A DNA stretch of 64,000 nt from Pontibacter vulgaris. Lineage in GTDB: Bacteria > Bacteroidota > Bacteroidia > Cytophagales > Hymenobacteraceae. Below are positions 52,739-61,520 of the stretch, one piece after another (the first letter of the stretch is position 1; each line of letters begins with the position of its first letter). The notes under the pieces are model-generated. The model saw only the letters and a list, made by a program, of their open reading frames with translations, was not told where the DNA came from and ran no database searches. The DNA is taken from contig NZ_JAJVDH010000004.1 of the NCBI RefSeq assembly GCF_022758145.1, positions 423,685 to 487,684 on the forward strand, in the 5' to 3' direction. The translations under genes were made by a program, and so were the position numbers.

Positions 52739-53602
52739 TCATTTTAAAGTATTTTGATAGGCAGGATTATTACATAACTCATACCCTTCTTTCAGGATAG
52801 TTGGGATTCGTTCTGGGCTTATTCCCAGCTTATGCAACAACTTCTCATTATCACATAGCTCCTGGCAAAGCACGATGTCGCTTTCTAGCAATTTGTCTTT
52901 TTCAGCTTTGGTAAGGGATGTCAGGCAGGTAATCGGGTATAAACCTGCTGCATCAATCATTTCATTTAAGCTATGTTTAGGGGGATAGTTCCAACCAACC
53001 AGATGTAAGCCGGCGCAAGTCCCATACTGAATGGCATCACTGGTAAAGCGGGTATTGGTGACAACCCAACCCTGGTGAAATTTTGTACCATGTCCTGGTA
53101 TCAATAGCCACTGTTTTTCTATATCCAGGAAACGTGACTGAATATAAAGTGGAATCTTCACATCGCACCGAAATCCAGGCCGGTTGTGGAACTTACATTC
53201 TATCATGAAATGGCGATCTCCCATCAAGGCTATCACATCAATTTCATGGCTAACACAATGTCCCAGTATGATCTGCCCTACCTGCACATCGAACCCCTGG
53301 TGTTTCAGAATCGCTCCAATATATCTTTCAAAGGGAAACCCGGAGGGGCCTAACTCCATGATAGCAGCTTTTAACTTATATTTTCCAGCGACAGGCTGTG
53401 ACTTATTAGCCAATAGCACGAACGCCTCTTCATATATTTGTTGCGTAGAAGAGCCAGGTACTAAACTTTTCCCTATCTGGTGAGCTATCTCATTTGCCAG
53501 TTTCTTTCCTGCCCCGGCCTTAATTAAGGACTTACGCAGTTTAACCTCCGAAAAAGGGACTTTTTCTCCTGATGCTTTTTGTATATACATAGTAGGCGAC
53601 AT
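52739..53602 (-). CDS. ATP-cone domain fused to PD-(D/E)XK endonuclease
   Basis: A 287-residue two-domain protein. Residues about 5-90 are an ATP-cone (VPFSEVKLRKSLIKAG, IYEEAFVLL), the nucleotide-sensing domain of ribonucleotide reductases. Residues about 90-215 are a Mrr-like nuclease core with Glu120, Asp122, Glu135 and Lys137 (HEIDVIALMGDR, IECKF). A helical C-terminus ends KLGISPERIPTILK. Nuclease activity gated by ATP/dATP levels is a reasonable inference. It is the fourth-from-last gene of the operon, 53 bp after the P-type ATPase. Confidence 0.88.
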   Translation of the reverse strand: MSPTMYIQKASGEKVPFSEVKLRKSLIKAGAGKKLANEIAHQIGKSLVPGSSTQQIYEEAFVLLANKSQPVAGKYKLKAAIMELGPSGFPFERYIGAILKHQGFDVQVGQIILGHCVSHEIDVIALMGDRHFMIECKFHNRPGFRCDVKIPLYIQSRFLDIEKQWLLIPGHGTKFHQGWVVTNTRFTSDAIQYGTCAGLHLVGWNYPPKHSLNEMIDAAGLYPITCLTSLTKAEKDKLLESDIVLCQELCDNEKLLHKLGISPERIPTILKEGYELCNNPAYQNTLK

Positions 53603-53655
53603 TTTACTATTTCTTTTCTAAGTCTATTGTCTTTGCTCTTCAAATCCTGACTACA

Positions 53656-56328
53656 TTATGTAACGACTCCCGTTCTTTTCAAAACCTGAATAATCAGCAG
53701 GGAAAGAAAACTGAACCCGAGGCTGATAACCCAGTCCATACTGCTCATAGTATAAATTGATAAAACATCCCTGAGTGGCTGTGTGAAATACACAGTAGAA
53801 ACTAACACAATGCATACGGCAAGCGCATACCATACATATTTGTTCTTTACCACTTCACTTTTAAAGAAAGCCACCTTGGCAGAGGCCATGTTAAACACGT
53901 GCCATAACTGAGAGAACACCAGCGTGAAGAACAGGATGTTGTTGCACAGTTGCGGGTTCCATAGCTCTGTTTGGTGATACAAATAGTGACTGGCAAACAC
54001 CGCACCCAGCACACAGAACGTTATGACAGCGGCATAGGTAAAAATAGCCCTCCACTGCTGGTTGTCCAGGATAGGGGTATCCGGGTTCCGTGGTTTGTTC
54101 TTCATGATCAAATCATTCCCTTCTGTGACGCCCAAAGCCAAAGCCGGAAGCACATCGGTAACAAGATTGATAAAAAGGATTTGCAGCGGCACCAACGCAA
54201 AATGCAGGTTCAAAACAGAGGAAAAAGCTACCACGAACAGCTCGCTGAGGTTGCAGGAAAGCAGATAGGCCACAAACTTCTTAATGTTCTCAAAGATGAT
54301 CCTGCCTTGTTTGATGGCTACTACGATAGAAGTAAAAGAGTCATCTTTTAAGACCATGTCCGATACTTCCTGCGCCACCTGTGTGCCGCGCAGGCCCATC
54401 GCAATACCAATGTCGGCCTTCTTTATTGCCGGCGCATCATTGACGCCATCCCCTGTCATCCCGACAATGTAGTTGCTCTCCTGCAGTAGCGTCACTAAGT
54501 CTATCTTCTGTTTGGGCGTAACACGGGCAAAAACTACGGTTTCCAACCACCTTTTTTTATCCTGATTGGTTAGGTCGGCATAATCCTTCATGTCTTTTCC
54601 ATGCATGATTGGGAGCTCTTTGTCGCCTATAAGTCCCAGCTTTAAGGCAATGTTTCTTGCTGTGGCCGGGTGGTCGCCGGTTATCATGATGACCTTAATA
54701 CCTGCGGACTTACATTCGTTCAGCGCAGCTGACACTTCTAGTCTCGGAGGATCCAAAAGCCCGAGAACACCTGTAAAAACCAGTCCCTGCGTTAAGTTTT
54801 CTTGTAAGGAGGGTGTTTCCTTATAAGCAAAGGCCAGCAGCCGCAAGCCTTCCGAAGCCAACTGCTCAGTCTGGGCAATCCAGGCTGCTTTCTGGCTGTC
54901 TGCAAAATCCTGCAGTTCTCCTTCCTGCAGAATCCGGGTGCATTTTTGTAACAGTTCTTCCACGGCTCCTTTGGCAAACACGATAGAAGTACTCCCGTTT
55001 TCATGGAGCGTAGCCATAATTTTCGTCTCAGAGGTAAACGCCTCTTCTCTTGTTTTAGGGAACTGCTCTCTTACCTGGTGTATGTCTTTACCCTCAGCAG
55101 TAGAAAATTTCAGTAGACCTACTTCCAGCGGATCCCCCACCTCTCGCAAAACATTATTCTTCACCTCTAGGTTAGCCGTATTACAAAGAATAGTGGCTTC
55201 CACAATCTTTTGAAAGTTAACTGAGTTTTGGACTTCCTTTGGAACAGCTACAGTCCCGTCAGGACTGTATATTACTTCCGCTCTACCGGAGGGTGTGAGA
55301 ATGGTACTGACTGATATTATATTCTGGGTGAGGGTTCCGGTTTTATCTGTACAGATCACATTGGTACCTCCAAGGGTTTCTACGGCAGCCAACCTTTTAA
55401 CAATCACATGATGTCTCGCCATCCGGAGCATGCCCTGTGCCAGTGCCAGTGTAGCCACGATTGGCAGCCCTTCCGGAATGGCAGCCACCGCCAGCGCAAT
55501 GGATACCTCCATTACCTTCACCCATTCAGCGCCCTGCGCCAGACCGGCAAAGAAAATCACTATTACCAGCCCTACTGTTATCCAGATTAGTTTTTTGCTG
55601 AGTTGCTCCAGCTTTTTCTCTAAAGGGGTGGCGGCTTGTTTGGCCTGTTGTACCATGGAAGCTATCTTGCCAAGCTCTGTGCCCATGCCGGTTCCAGTCA
55701 CTAAGGCATAAGCGTTCCCCTTGGTCACAAACGTTCCTTTAAAGAGCATGTTAACCCGCTCAGCCAATGGCACCTCCCCTGCTAACACTGCTCCGTTTTT
55801 TGCCACAGGAAGTGATTCTCCGGTTAACGCCGACTCATCCACCTCCAGCTGTGTGGCGTTGAAAATGCGCGCATCAGCCAGAATCATGTCCCCAGCTTCC
55901 ACATAAAGCACATCGCCTGGCACTACATTTTCGGAAGGCACCTCCTGAAGACTGCCATCGCGAATGACCTTGGCTGACAGAGAGACCATATGTTTCAGGG
56001 CATTCATGGAGCGATTGGCCTGGAGCTCCATGTAAAAGCCAATCAATGCATTGATGATGATCACGGCCAATATAGCCGTTCCATCCAGCCATTCCTTGAA
56101 AAGGAAAGATAACCCGGCAGCGACTACCAACAGCAATACCATTGGGCTCATGAATTGCTGCAAAAGCATGACACTTATACTTTTCTGCTTTTCAGATTGG
56201 ATAGTATTCTGCCCATATTGCTCTAACAGCTTTTCTGCTTCTTCGCCCGAAAGCCCCCGCTGTACCTCTGAGTGCATTTCGGCGGCAAGTATAGCAGTGT
56301 CTTTTGTGTATGGTTGTTGAGCGATCAT
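53656..56328 (-). CDS. Type II cation-transporting P-type ATPase (Ca2+-ATPase-like)
   Basis: An 890-residue membrane pump. The N-terminal cation-ATPase domain precedes the A domain with TGES (DESALTGES). The ion-site helix has AIPEGLP, the phosphorylation site is CTDKTGTLTQN, and the hinge motifs are MITGDHPATA and MTGDGVNDAPAIKKADIGIAMG. About ten transmembrane helices are seen, including the C-terminal cation-ATPase domain. The PEGLP motif and layout point to Ca2+ or Mn2+ transport. It is probably in the same operon as the flanking genes. Confidence 0.93.
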   Translation of the reverse strand: MIAQQPYTKDTAILAAEMHSEVQRGLSGEEAEKLLEQYGQNTIQSEKQKSISVMLLQQFMSPMVLLLVVAAGLSFLFKEWLDGTAILAVIIINALIGFYMELQANRSMNALKHMVSLSAKVIRDGSLQEVPSENVVPGDVLYVEAGDMILADARIFNATQLEVDESALTGESLPVAKNGAVLAGEVPLAERVNMLFKGTFVTKGNAYALVTGTGMGTELGKIASMVQQAKQAATPLEKKLEQLSKKLIWITVGLVIVIFFAGLAQGAEWVKVMEVSIALAVAAIPEGLPIVATLALAQGMLRMARHHVIVKRLAAVETLGGTNVICTDKTGTLTQNIISVSTILTPSGRAEVIYSPDGTVAVPKEVQNSVNFQKIVEATILCNTANLEVKNNVLREVGDPLEVGLLKFSTAEGKDIHQVREQFPKTREEAFTSETKIMATLHENGSTSIVFAKGAVEELLQKCTRILQEGELQDFADSQKAAWIAQTEQLASEGLRLLAFAYKETPSLQENLTQGLVFTGVLGLLDPPRLEVSAALNECKSAGIKVIMITGDHPATARNIALKLGLIGDKELPIMHGKDMKDYADLTNQDKKRWLETVVFARVTPKQKIDLVTLLQESNYIVGMTGDGVNDAPAIKKADIGIAMGLRGTQVAQEVSDMVLKDDSFTSIVVAIKQGRIIFENIKKFVAYLLSCNLSELFVVAFSSVLNLHFALVPLQILFINLVTDVLPALALGVTEGNDLIMKNKPRNPDTPILDNQQWRAIFTYAAVITFCVLGAVFASHYLYHQTELWNPQLCNNILFFTLVFSQLWHVFNMASAKVAFFKSEVVKNKYVWYALAVCIVLVSTVYFTQPLRDVLSIYTMSSMDWVISLGFSFLSLLIIQVLKRTGVVT

Positions 56329-56398
56329 ATTTCCTTTTGTTATGCTGAACTTCTCTTCGGGTGAAAGCTTAAGCTACTTCCTATCACTTGCTGTGTAA

Positions 56399-58054
56399 TC
56401 AAGCATTGTATAACTTCTCGTAGTACTCCTGAGCCATGCGATCAGAGTCAAAATATGGCATGATGTCCTGCATACTATTCTTTATGATTGACAACCACTT
56501 CTCCTGTTGGTTATAGTATAATGGCAGAATATCGTGCTGAAGTGTATCCATAATATTGGTTGCGTCTACCCTGTTTTGCTCGTGCCATGGCAGTGTGGGG
56601 TCTACAGTAGGTACCATGAACCCATTGCTGCCATGCCGTACAAACTCAGGCACCCAACCATCGGCAGTTGAAAGCAAAACAGCACCATTCATGGCAGCTG
56701 ACATACCGCTTGTGCCCGAAGCCTCGTGCGTTACCAGCGGGTTGCTTAGCCACAGGTCTGCCCCCTGTTTCAGGAGTTTTGACAGTTTGAGCTCATACCC
56801 CACCAGTACGGAGCAGTGGTGATACTTTTTACTATGATGTACCAGTCTATCAAACACAGAAACAGCAGTATAATCTGTCGGGTATGGCTTCCCTGCCCAT
56901 ATTACTTGAACAGGTTTATCGGGGTCAGTTATCATCCGCTCATAGCGTGCCATATCTTCCATGATCAGGTCTGCCCGTTTATAGGCTGCAAAGCGCCGTG
57001 CCCAAACGATTGTAAAGACATTCTCGTCCAGCAAATCACCTGTTTGATCGGCCACTACCTCTAATAGCTGTTTTTTAAGTTGCCGCTTCCTTAGAAAAAG
57101 CTTTTCGTCGTCCCCTTGCTGGAGGGCATCATACAGATACTGGTCCGCCCAGTAAGCGTAGCTTTGCGCGTTGGTGATATAGGTGATAGGGCAAATTTCC
57201 GGGTGACCACCCCATAGCGTCTGAACCACCTCCCCGTGCATACGGGATACGGCATTTGCCTTTCGGGCTAAGCGTAAGGCAGCCAGTGTATGGTCAAATG
57301 TTTCTTCTTTTATGCCCGTGATGTGCCTTACCTCATCCAATGGCAGGTAGATAAAGTAGCCCATTTTATCCAGCAGCCGTATGTCCGTTTTCTCATTCCC
57401 GGCTGCTTCGGATGTGTGTGTGGTAAACACCAGCCGTTTCCTGACCTCCTCTACCTTTTTGTATTTATGAAACAAGGAGAAAGCAAGTGGCAGTGCGTGT
57501 GCCTCGTTGAGGTGGTATACATCCGGGGCAAGCTCTAAAATTTCCAGCAATTTATGCCCCCCTGCCCCAAGTAGAATACTTGCCGCAATTTTGGCTTCCT
57601 GATTCGTGTCATACAGCTTGTGCGTAATAGTTTGAGCCAGGTAGTCGTTTTCGGGCAGATCAGTAGTCAGGAAAAAGATAGGGATAGTATTAAAAACGTG
57701 TGGGGCAAGGTATAGAACACCTACCTGAACAGGGTTATGGTTTATGGTAACCTCAAACCGAATGTCTGTTTTCTGCAGAAAGGAATAAATTTTTTCCAGA
57801 AACAGGACGTCCATGGTCTGGTCTGACTTATGTACCTGATCATAGTATCCGTACTTCCAATAAATGCCTATCCCCACCATGTTCTGCTTTAAATGATGGG
57901 CACTCCGCATATGTGAGCCAGCCAGAAAACCTAACCCTCCACTATACATCTTGAGGTATTGTTCAATGGCGAACTCCATCGAGAAGTAAGCCACACGCTT
58001 CTGGTATGCGGCAGGATAAGCGTAAGAATGCAATTCCCGTTTAAAGTCCGTCAT
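56399..58054 (-). CDS. Alpha-glucan phosphorylase homologue lacking the PLP lysine
   Basis: A 551-residue GT35-like protein, shorter than the usual 700-850 residues. Family features are YFSMEFAIEQYLKMYSGGLGFLAGSH near the N-terminus, HLNEAHALPLAF, and THEASGTSGMSAAMNGAVLLSTADGW near the C-terminus. In true phosphorylases that last motif holds the PLP-binding Lys (GTxxMK); here the residue is Ser (codon TCA). It therefore probably does not use PLP and may be a glycosyltransferase or regulatory remnant. It is the first gene of the leftward operon. Confidence 0.85.
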   Translation of the reverse strand: MTDFKRELHSYAYPAAYQKRVAYFSMEFAIEQYLKMYSGGLGFLAGSHMRSAHHLKQNMVGIGIYWKYGYYDQVHKSDQTMDVLFLEKIYSFLQKTDIRFEVTINHNPVQVGVLYLAPHVFNTIPIFFLTTDLPENDYLAQTITHKLYDTNQEAKIAASILLGAGGHKLLEILELAPDVYHLNEAHALPLAFSLFHKYKKVEEVRKRLVFTTHTSEAAGNEKTDIRLLDKMGYFIYLPLDEVRHITGIKEETFDHTLAALRLARKANAVSRMHGEVVQTLWGGHPEICPITYITNAQSYAYWADQYLYDALQQGDDEKLFLRKRQLKKQLLEVVADQTGDLLDENVFTIVWARRFAAYKRADLIMEDMARYERMITDPDKPVQVIWAGKPYPTDYTAVSVFDRLVHHSKKYHHCSVLVGYELKLSKLLKQGADLWLSNPLVTHEASGTSGMSAAMNGAVLLSTADGWVPEFVRHGSNGFMVPTVDPTLPWHEQNRVDATNIMDTLQHDILPLYYNQQEKWLSIIKNSMQDIMPYFDSDRMAQEYYEKLYNA

Positions 58055-58155
58055 AGCATTAATTTTTATGGTAAAGACTCGCTTAGCATAGCCTCCCGAT
58101 GTATCAAACTTAGCAGCAGAGATATAAGCCGGTAGCAGATCCCGCTTATGCGACG

Positions 58156-61155
58156 CTACATCTTCATGCCGCCCATGCCGGTGCCGCTCTTCAGCACCTG
58201 GGCACCCTTAAGGGCATAGGCACCGGTAGCCACCACCACTTCGCCCTCTTCTATGCCGCTGAGCACTTCCACTTCCAGTTTGTTTTGTATACCTGTATCT
58301 ATGGCCCTGTTCTCGTACATGCCGTCAGCTGTTTTTACCCAGGCCGTTGTCATGCTCCCGATTAAAATGGCGGATTTGGGTATGACCAGGGCACGTTTCT
58401 CATTCCTGCGTACGCTCAGGTATGCCATCATGCCCGGCTTGATTTTATTTCCTTGATTCTTAATCATGAAGCGCACCAGGCTGATTTTCTCCCCGGGTTC
58501 CACCGTTGGGTTATCAAATACTGGAACCGCTGTATATGTCTTATCCGGGAAAGCCTCAAACGTAACCAGAACGGAGGGCTGCTTGCTTAGCCAGTGCAGT
58601 TCGCTTGTGTACATCTGAGATTCGATCCATAAAGCTGAGACATCCGCAATCTGGAACAAAGGTGCCCCCGAATACTCTGATATATACAAATTTCCGGTTA
58701 TAACATCTTCAACTATATCTAAAGGATTGGCGAAAGGTTTACGCAGTCCAGGAATTTGGATTCCTGGCACAGCACTTACAATATCTTTGCTGGTTGCACC
58801 TGGCTCTAATATAATAATATCATCTCCCCCACTAAAGCGGCAAACTAAAAGTCTGCCTTTTAATTTACCATCAAAGGCATTGCTCTTATACTCTATCACG
58901 CCATTTGGAGAAATATTGGTACCAAAATCGTAAGACCAGCCCCGGTAGTTCGGTTCTTTAGGCGTGCCAACCGGATATCCATAAGTCTTTCCACTTATTG
59001 TCCAGACTATTTCCGCCGGGTCAACTCCCGAAGTAGGATTTCCACCATTCAGAATATACTCGTTTCTTAATTCATTAGGATGTCCATAATAACCGCCTTT
59101 CTGAACCCGGAACAAATAATCGTTTTGTGTATCGCGCACATCTGTCATGGCTGGTATGTCAGGTCCGGTGTAAGTTTGTCCGTTAGACCATACTGTACCA
59201 GAGGGAAGAGCAGGTGTACTTCCTCCGGCTGCGGAGCCATTGGTAGGTACATATAACTGCCCGTTGGAGTGCCACACCAGGTCATAGGCATTTCTTATAC
59301 CTTTAGCATAAATGGTTAATGGGGCTCCTGAAGCAAATGGATTATAGTTACCACCCTCATCCGTTTTAGCATTGATCGGTATGCCTAGCTGCTCTGCTCT
59401 TTCAACATCTAAGCGTAACACAGCTGCAGTCAGTAGCCTTTCAGGTCTGTTGCCCCAGGCAGCATCCGGAGCTCCCATTGCTGTGTTGCTCCCCATATTG
59501 AAGTATAAAGCACCATCCGGGCCAAAATCTATAGAGTTAACAGAATGATCTTTGTAAGAACGGGGTAGGTTAATTACATAATCCTGAACCTGAGGACTTT
59601 CAGCATTAGTAAGATCTACTTTTGATATTTTGCTTGACCAATCAGGCGCAGCACTGAACTCTCCGGATGAATGACTTACCCAAGCTATTAGATTACTGCT
59701 TGTTGCTGATGGATCAAAGCGTAAACCAATCAGTAATCGAACTGTTGATCCGAATAATGTTATAGTTACATGATTTTTAAGTGTCCCGTCTGCATTTATA
59801 TCCCATCTTTCAATTTTACCTCCGGATGATGCTGCGTATAAACGATGGTCTGGGCCAATTACTAACGTAGTAAAACCATAGCTTCCAAAGCTGTTGTCGA
59901 TGACGGTTTTCTGAGTAAAGGATACGCCTTCTAAATCAGATGGCGTGTCAGGGTTTGAAGTGATGGTAGTGAAGCGAGAGCTAAATGGAATAATGGCATA
60001 ACCATTTAAGTCTTTGACCTGATCAGTAATAACAAATTCATAGGTTGTAGCAAGCGATAGTGTAGCTGAAAGCGTAATAGCATCTCCTGCCGCTGTAGAG
60101 TTTACAGCTGTTCCAAATACTTCGGTTCTTGCACCATTAGCTATGGTATATAACTTTACCGTATTAGAATTAACAGTACTTCCATCTATTGATTTACCAC
60201 TCGGAAACTCTAAATCTACTGAGATTGACTGATCTAAGGGCACATTAGTTGCTCCGTCTGCAGGGCGTACCGCCGTAACATAAGGCCTCAGTGACTCTGT
60301 CGTTGTAGGTTCCGCAACCGAGAAGTTATCGAAAGTATAAGTAACAGGGCTGGTGCCGTTGCGGTGAGTGGCAAAGATACCGGCATAGACTGTGGAAGCT
60401 GTCAGGCCCATACCTGCTATACTTACAGCGGGTGTAGTATAAGAAGCCCCCACGTTTAGGTAAGTAGTGCCATCGGTAGAGTAATACCCCTGTGCCTGGT
60501 CCGTGGCCGGGTCCATAACCAGCCGCAGCCGCACCGATTGGCTGTTCAAACCTGATATGGTGCCCGTGATGCGCTGATCCGAGCTGACCGATGCATCGTT
60601 CACTTCACGGCGCAGCTCCACTTTATTGCCCACTACAACCAGTTTGATGTAGGTCTTATCACTTAAACCTAGCCACAGGCCACCTTGCTGAGATCCTGTC
60701 CCGTAATACGGGTTAATGAGCGTTACGTCTACTTGCAGCCGGTTGCGCGAGTCCACCTCCACTCCAAGTGTATTGATTTGATTATTATTGGTTAACCAGG
60801 CAATACCTTTATTAGTTACTAACTTCAGAGTACCTGAGCTGAGGGTGAGCTTGGATGGCTCATAGCCCGGCACCTGCGTGTTGCTGGGGCTGCCGTCCTC
60901 TGCGTGGCGCGTGCCCGAGTAAGTATCGGCCAGGGTAAAACCTGTGCCCAGCCCGCTCTTGTCGGCCAGCGTGCCTGCCACCTCCGAGCCAAAGGAGAGG
61001 CTGTAAGGCAAGGCTACCTGCACCTGATCGCAGGGCAGCGTGCTTATCGGTGGGCACTGCGCCAAGGTATAGGTTGAGGATGCCAGAAGTAATAATGCTG
61101 GTAATACACTTTTTATTATTGTATTCTTAAGAAGTGTAGTAATGGTTTTTCTCAT
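58156..61155 (-). CDS. Chimeric ORF: secreted beta-propeller protein fused to C-terminus of CusB
   Basis: A single 999-codon frame made of two unrelated parts. Residues 1-829 are a secreted protein: signal peptide (to about 32), a lectin/LamG-like module ending YTFDNFSV (about 33-285), an SbsA-like Ig domain (about 290-400) and a glucose/sorbosone-dehydrogenase-like propeller (about 410-829). Residues 830-999 are the C-terminal third of a CusB-type RND efflux adaptor (PLFQIADVSALWIESQMY, RPGMMAYLSV-like KPGMMAYLSVRRNEKRALVIPKSA, terminal MGGMKM). The junction is near 58668. The T9SS tail expected for the first part and the N-terminal two thirds of CusB are missing. Confidence 0.85.
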   Translation of the reverse strand: MRKTITTLLKNTIIKSVLPALLLLASSTYTLAQCPPISTLPCDQVQVALPYSLSFGSEVAGTLADKSGLGTGFTLADTYSGTRHAEDGSPSNTQVPGYEPSKLTLSSGTLKLVTNKGIAWLTNNNQINTLGVEVDSRNRLQVDVTLINPYYGTGSQQGGLWLGLSDKTYIKLVVVGNKVELRREVNDASVSSDQRITGTISGLNSQSVRLRLVMDPATDQAQGYYSTDGTTYLNVGASYTTPAVSIAGMGLTASTVYAGIFATHRNGTSPVTYTFDNFSVAEPTTTESLRPYVTAVRPADGATNVPLDQSISVDLEFPSGKSIDGSTVNSNTVKLYTIANGARTEVFGTAVNSTAAGDAITLSATLSLATTYEFVITDQVKDLNGYAIIPFSSRFTTITSNPDTPSDLEGVSFTQKTVIDNSFGSYGFTTLVIGPDHRLYAASSGGKIERWDINADGTLKNHVTITLFGSTVRLLIGLRFDPSATSSNLIAWVSHSSGEFSAAPDWSSKISKVDLTNAESPQVQDYVINLPRSYKDHSVNSIDFGPDGALYFNMGSNTAMGAPDAAWGNRPERLLTAAVLRLDVERAEQLGIPINAKTDEGGNYNPFASGAPLTIYAKGIRNAYDLVWHSNGQLYVPTNGSAAGGSTPALPSGTVWSNGQTYTGPDIPAMTDVRDTQNDYLFRVQKGGYYGHPNELRNEYILNGGNPTSGVDPAEIVWTISGKTYGYPVGTPKEPNYRGWSYDFGTNISPNGVIEYKSNAFDGKLKGRLLVCRFSGGDDIIILEPGATSKDIVSAVPGIQIPGLRKPFANPLDIVEDVITGNLYISEYSGAPLFQIADVSALWIESQMYTSELHWLSKQPSVLVTFEAFPDKTYTAVPVFDNPTVEPGEKISLVRFMIKNQGNKIKPGMMAYLSVRRNEKRALVIPKSAILIGSMTTAWVKTADGMYENRAIDTGIQNKLEVEVLSGIEEGEVVVATGAYALKGAQVLKSGTGMGGMKM
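58660..58675. other. Fusion junction between native gene and cusB fragment
   Basis: Reading leftward, EYSG of the propeller is followed directly by APLFQIADVSALW of CusB. The join falls in or beside a run of five C (GGGGG on the coding strand). Base composition becomes more GC-rich on the cusB side. Confidence 0.7.
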
Positions 61156-61520
61156 AAGTACTTGGTGTATGGATGAGTTCAGAAATCAGAATCTAGCTAT
61201 ATGACTTTATGATTTTTTAGTCAGTGGGATAATTCTAGAAATTAAGTTTAAAGTGTAGAGGCTAGGCAGTTAATTTTCACATAATAACTGATCAGAAATC
61301 TTGAATTATACTTTTGAGTATAAGGCATCTTGCATGTCTGCTATGAGAGAAGCGATTAGATTTAATAAATACGAATCTTTAATTTATTTCAGACATAAAT
61401 TATATTAATTTTATTTAAATTTATACTTTAATTAGCAAACGCATCTAATTAATGAGTTAAATTACCTCTTCAGGATTTAAACTCTCAAGGTGTTGAGGTA
61501 AAGAACTCTGTAGTCTTTCC
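61156..61520. other. AT-rich intergenic region upstream of the chimeric gene
   Basis: About 365 AT-rich bases with no gene. It follows the end of the leftward Kelch gene and holds the promoter of the chimeric gene. AAGTATA/TATACTT words occur near 61308 and 61421. No clear terminator hairpin was found for the Kelch gene. Confidence 0.5.

Larger units (their letters stand above)
36537..58668. other. Putative acquired island: tRNA-Glu to cusB junction
   Basis: The region begins at a tRNA gene and ends inside a chimeric ORF. It carries copper-resistance genes, an archaeal-type GAPDH and a nucleotide-turnover operon. The native word AAGTATA/TATACTT drops sharply here: about 9 by hand count in 41.5-58.1 kb, against 24 in the first 10 kb. 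No integrase or flanking direct repeat was found, so the boundaries are inferred. Confidence 0.5.
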
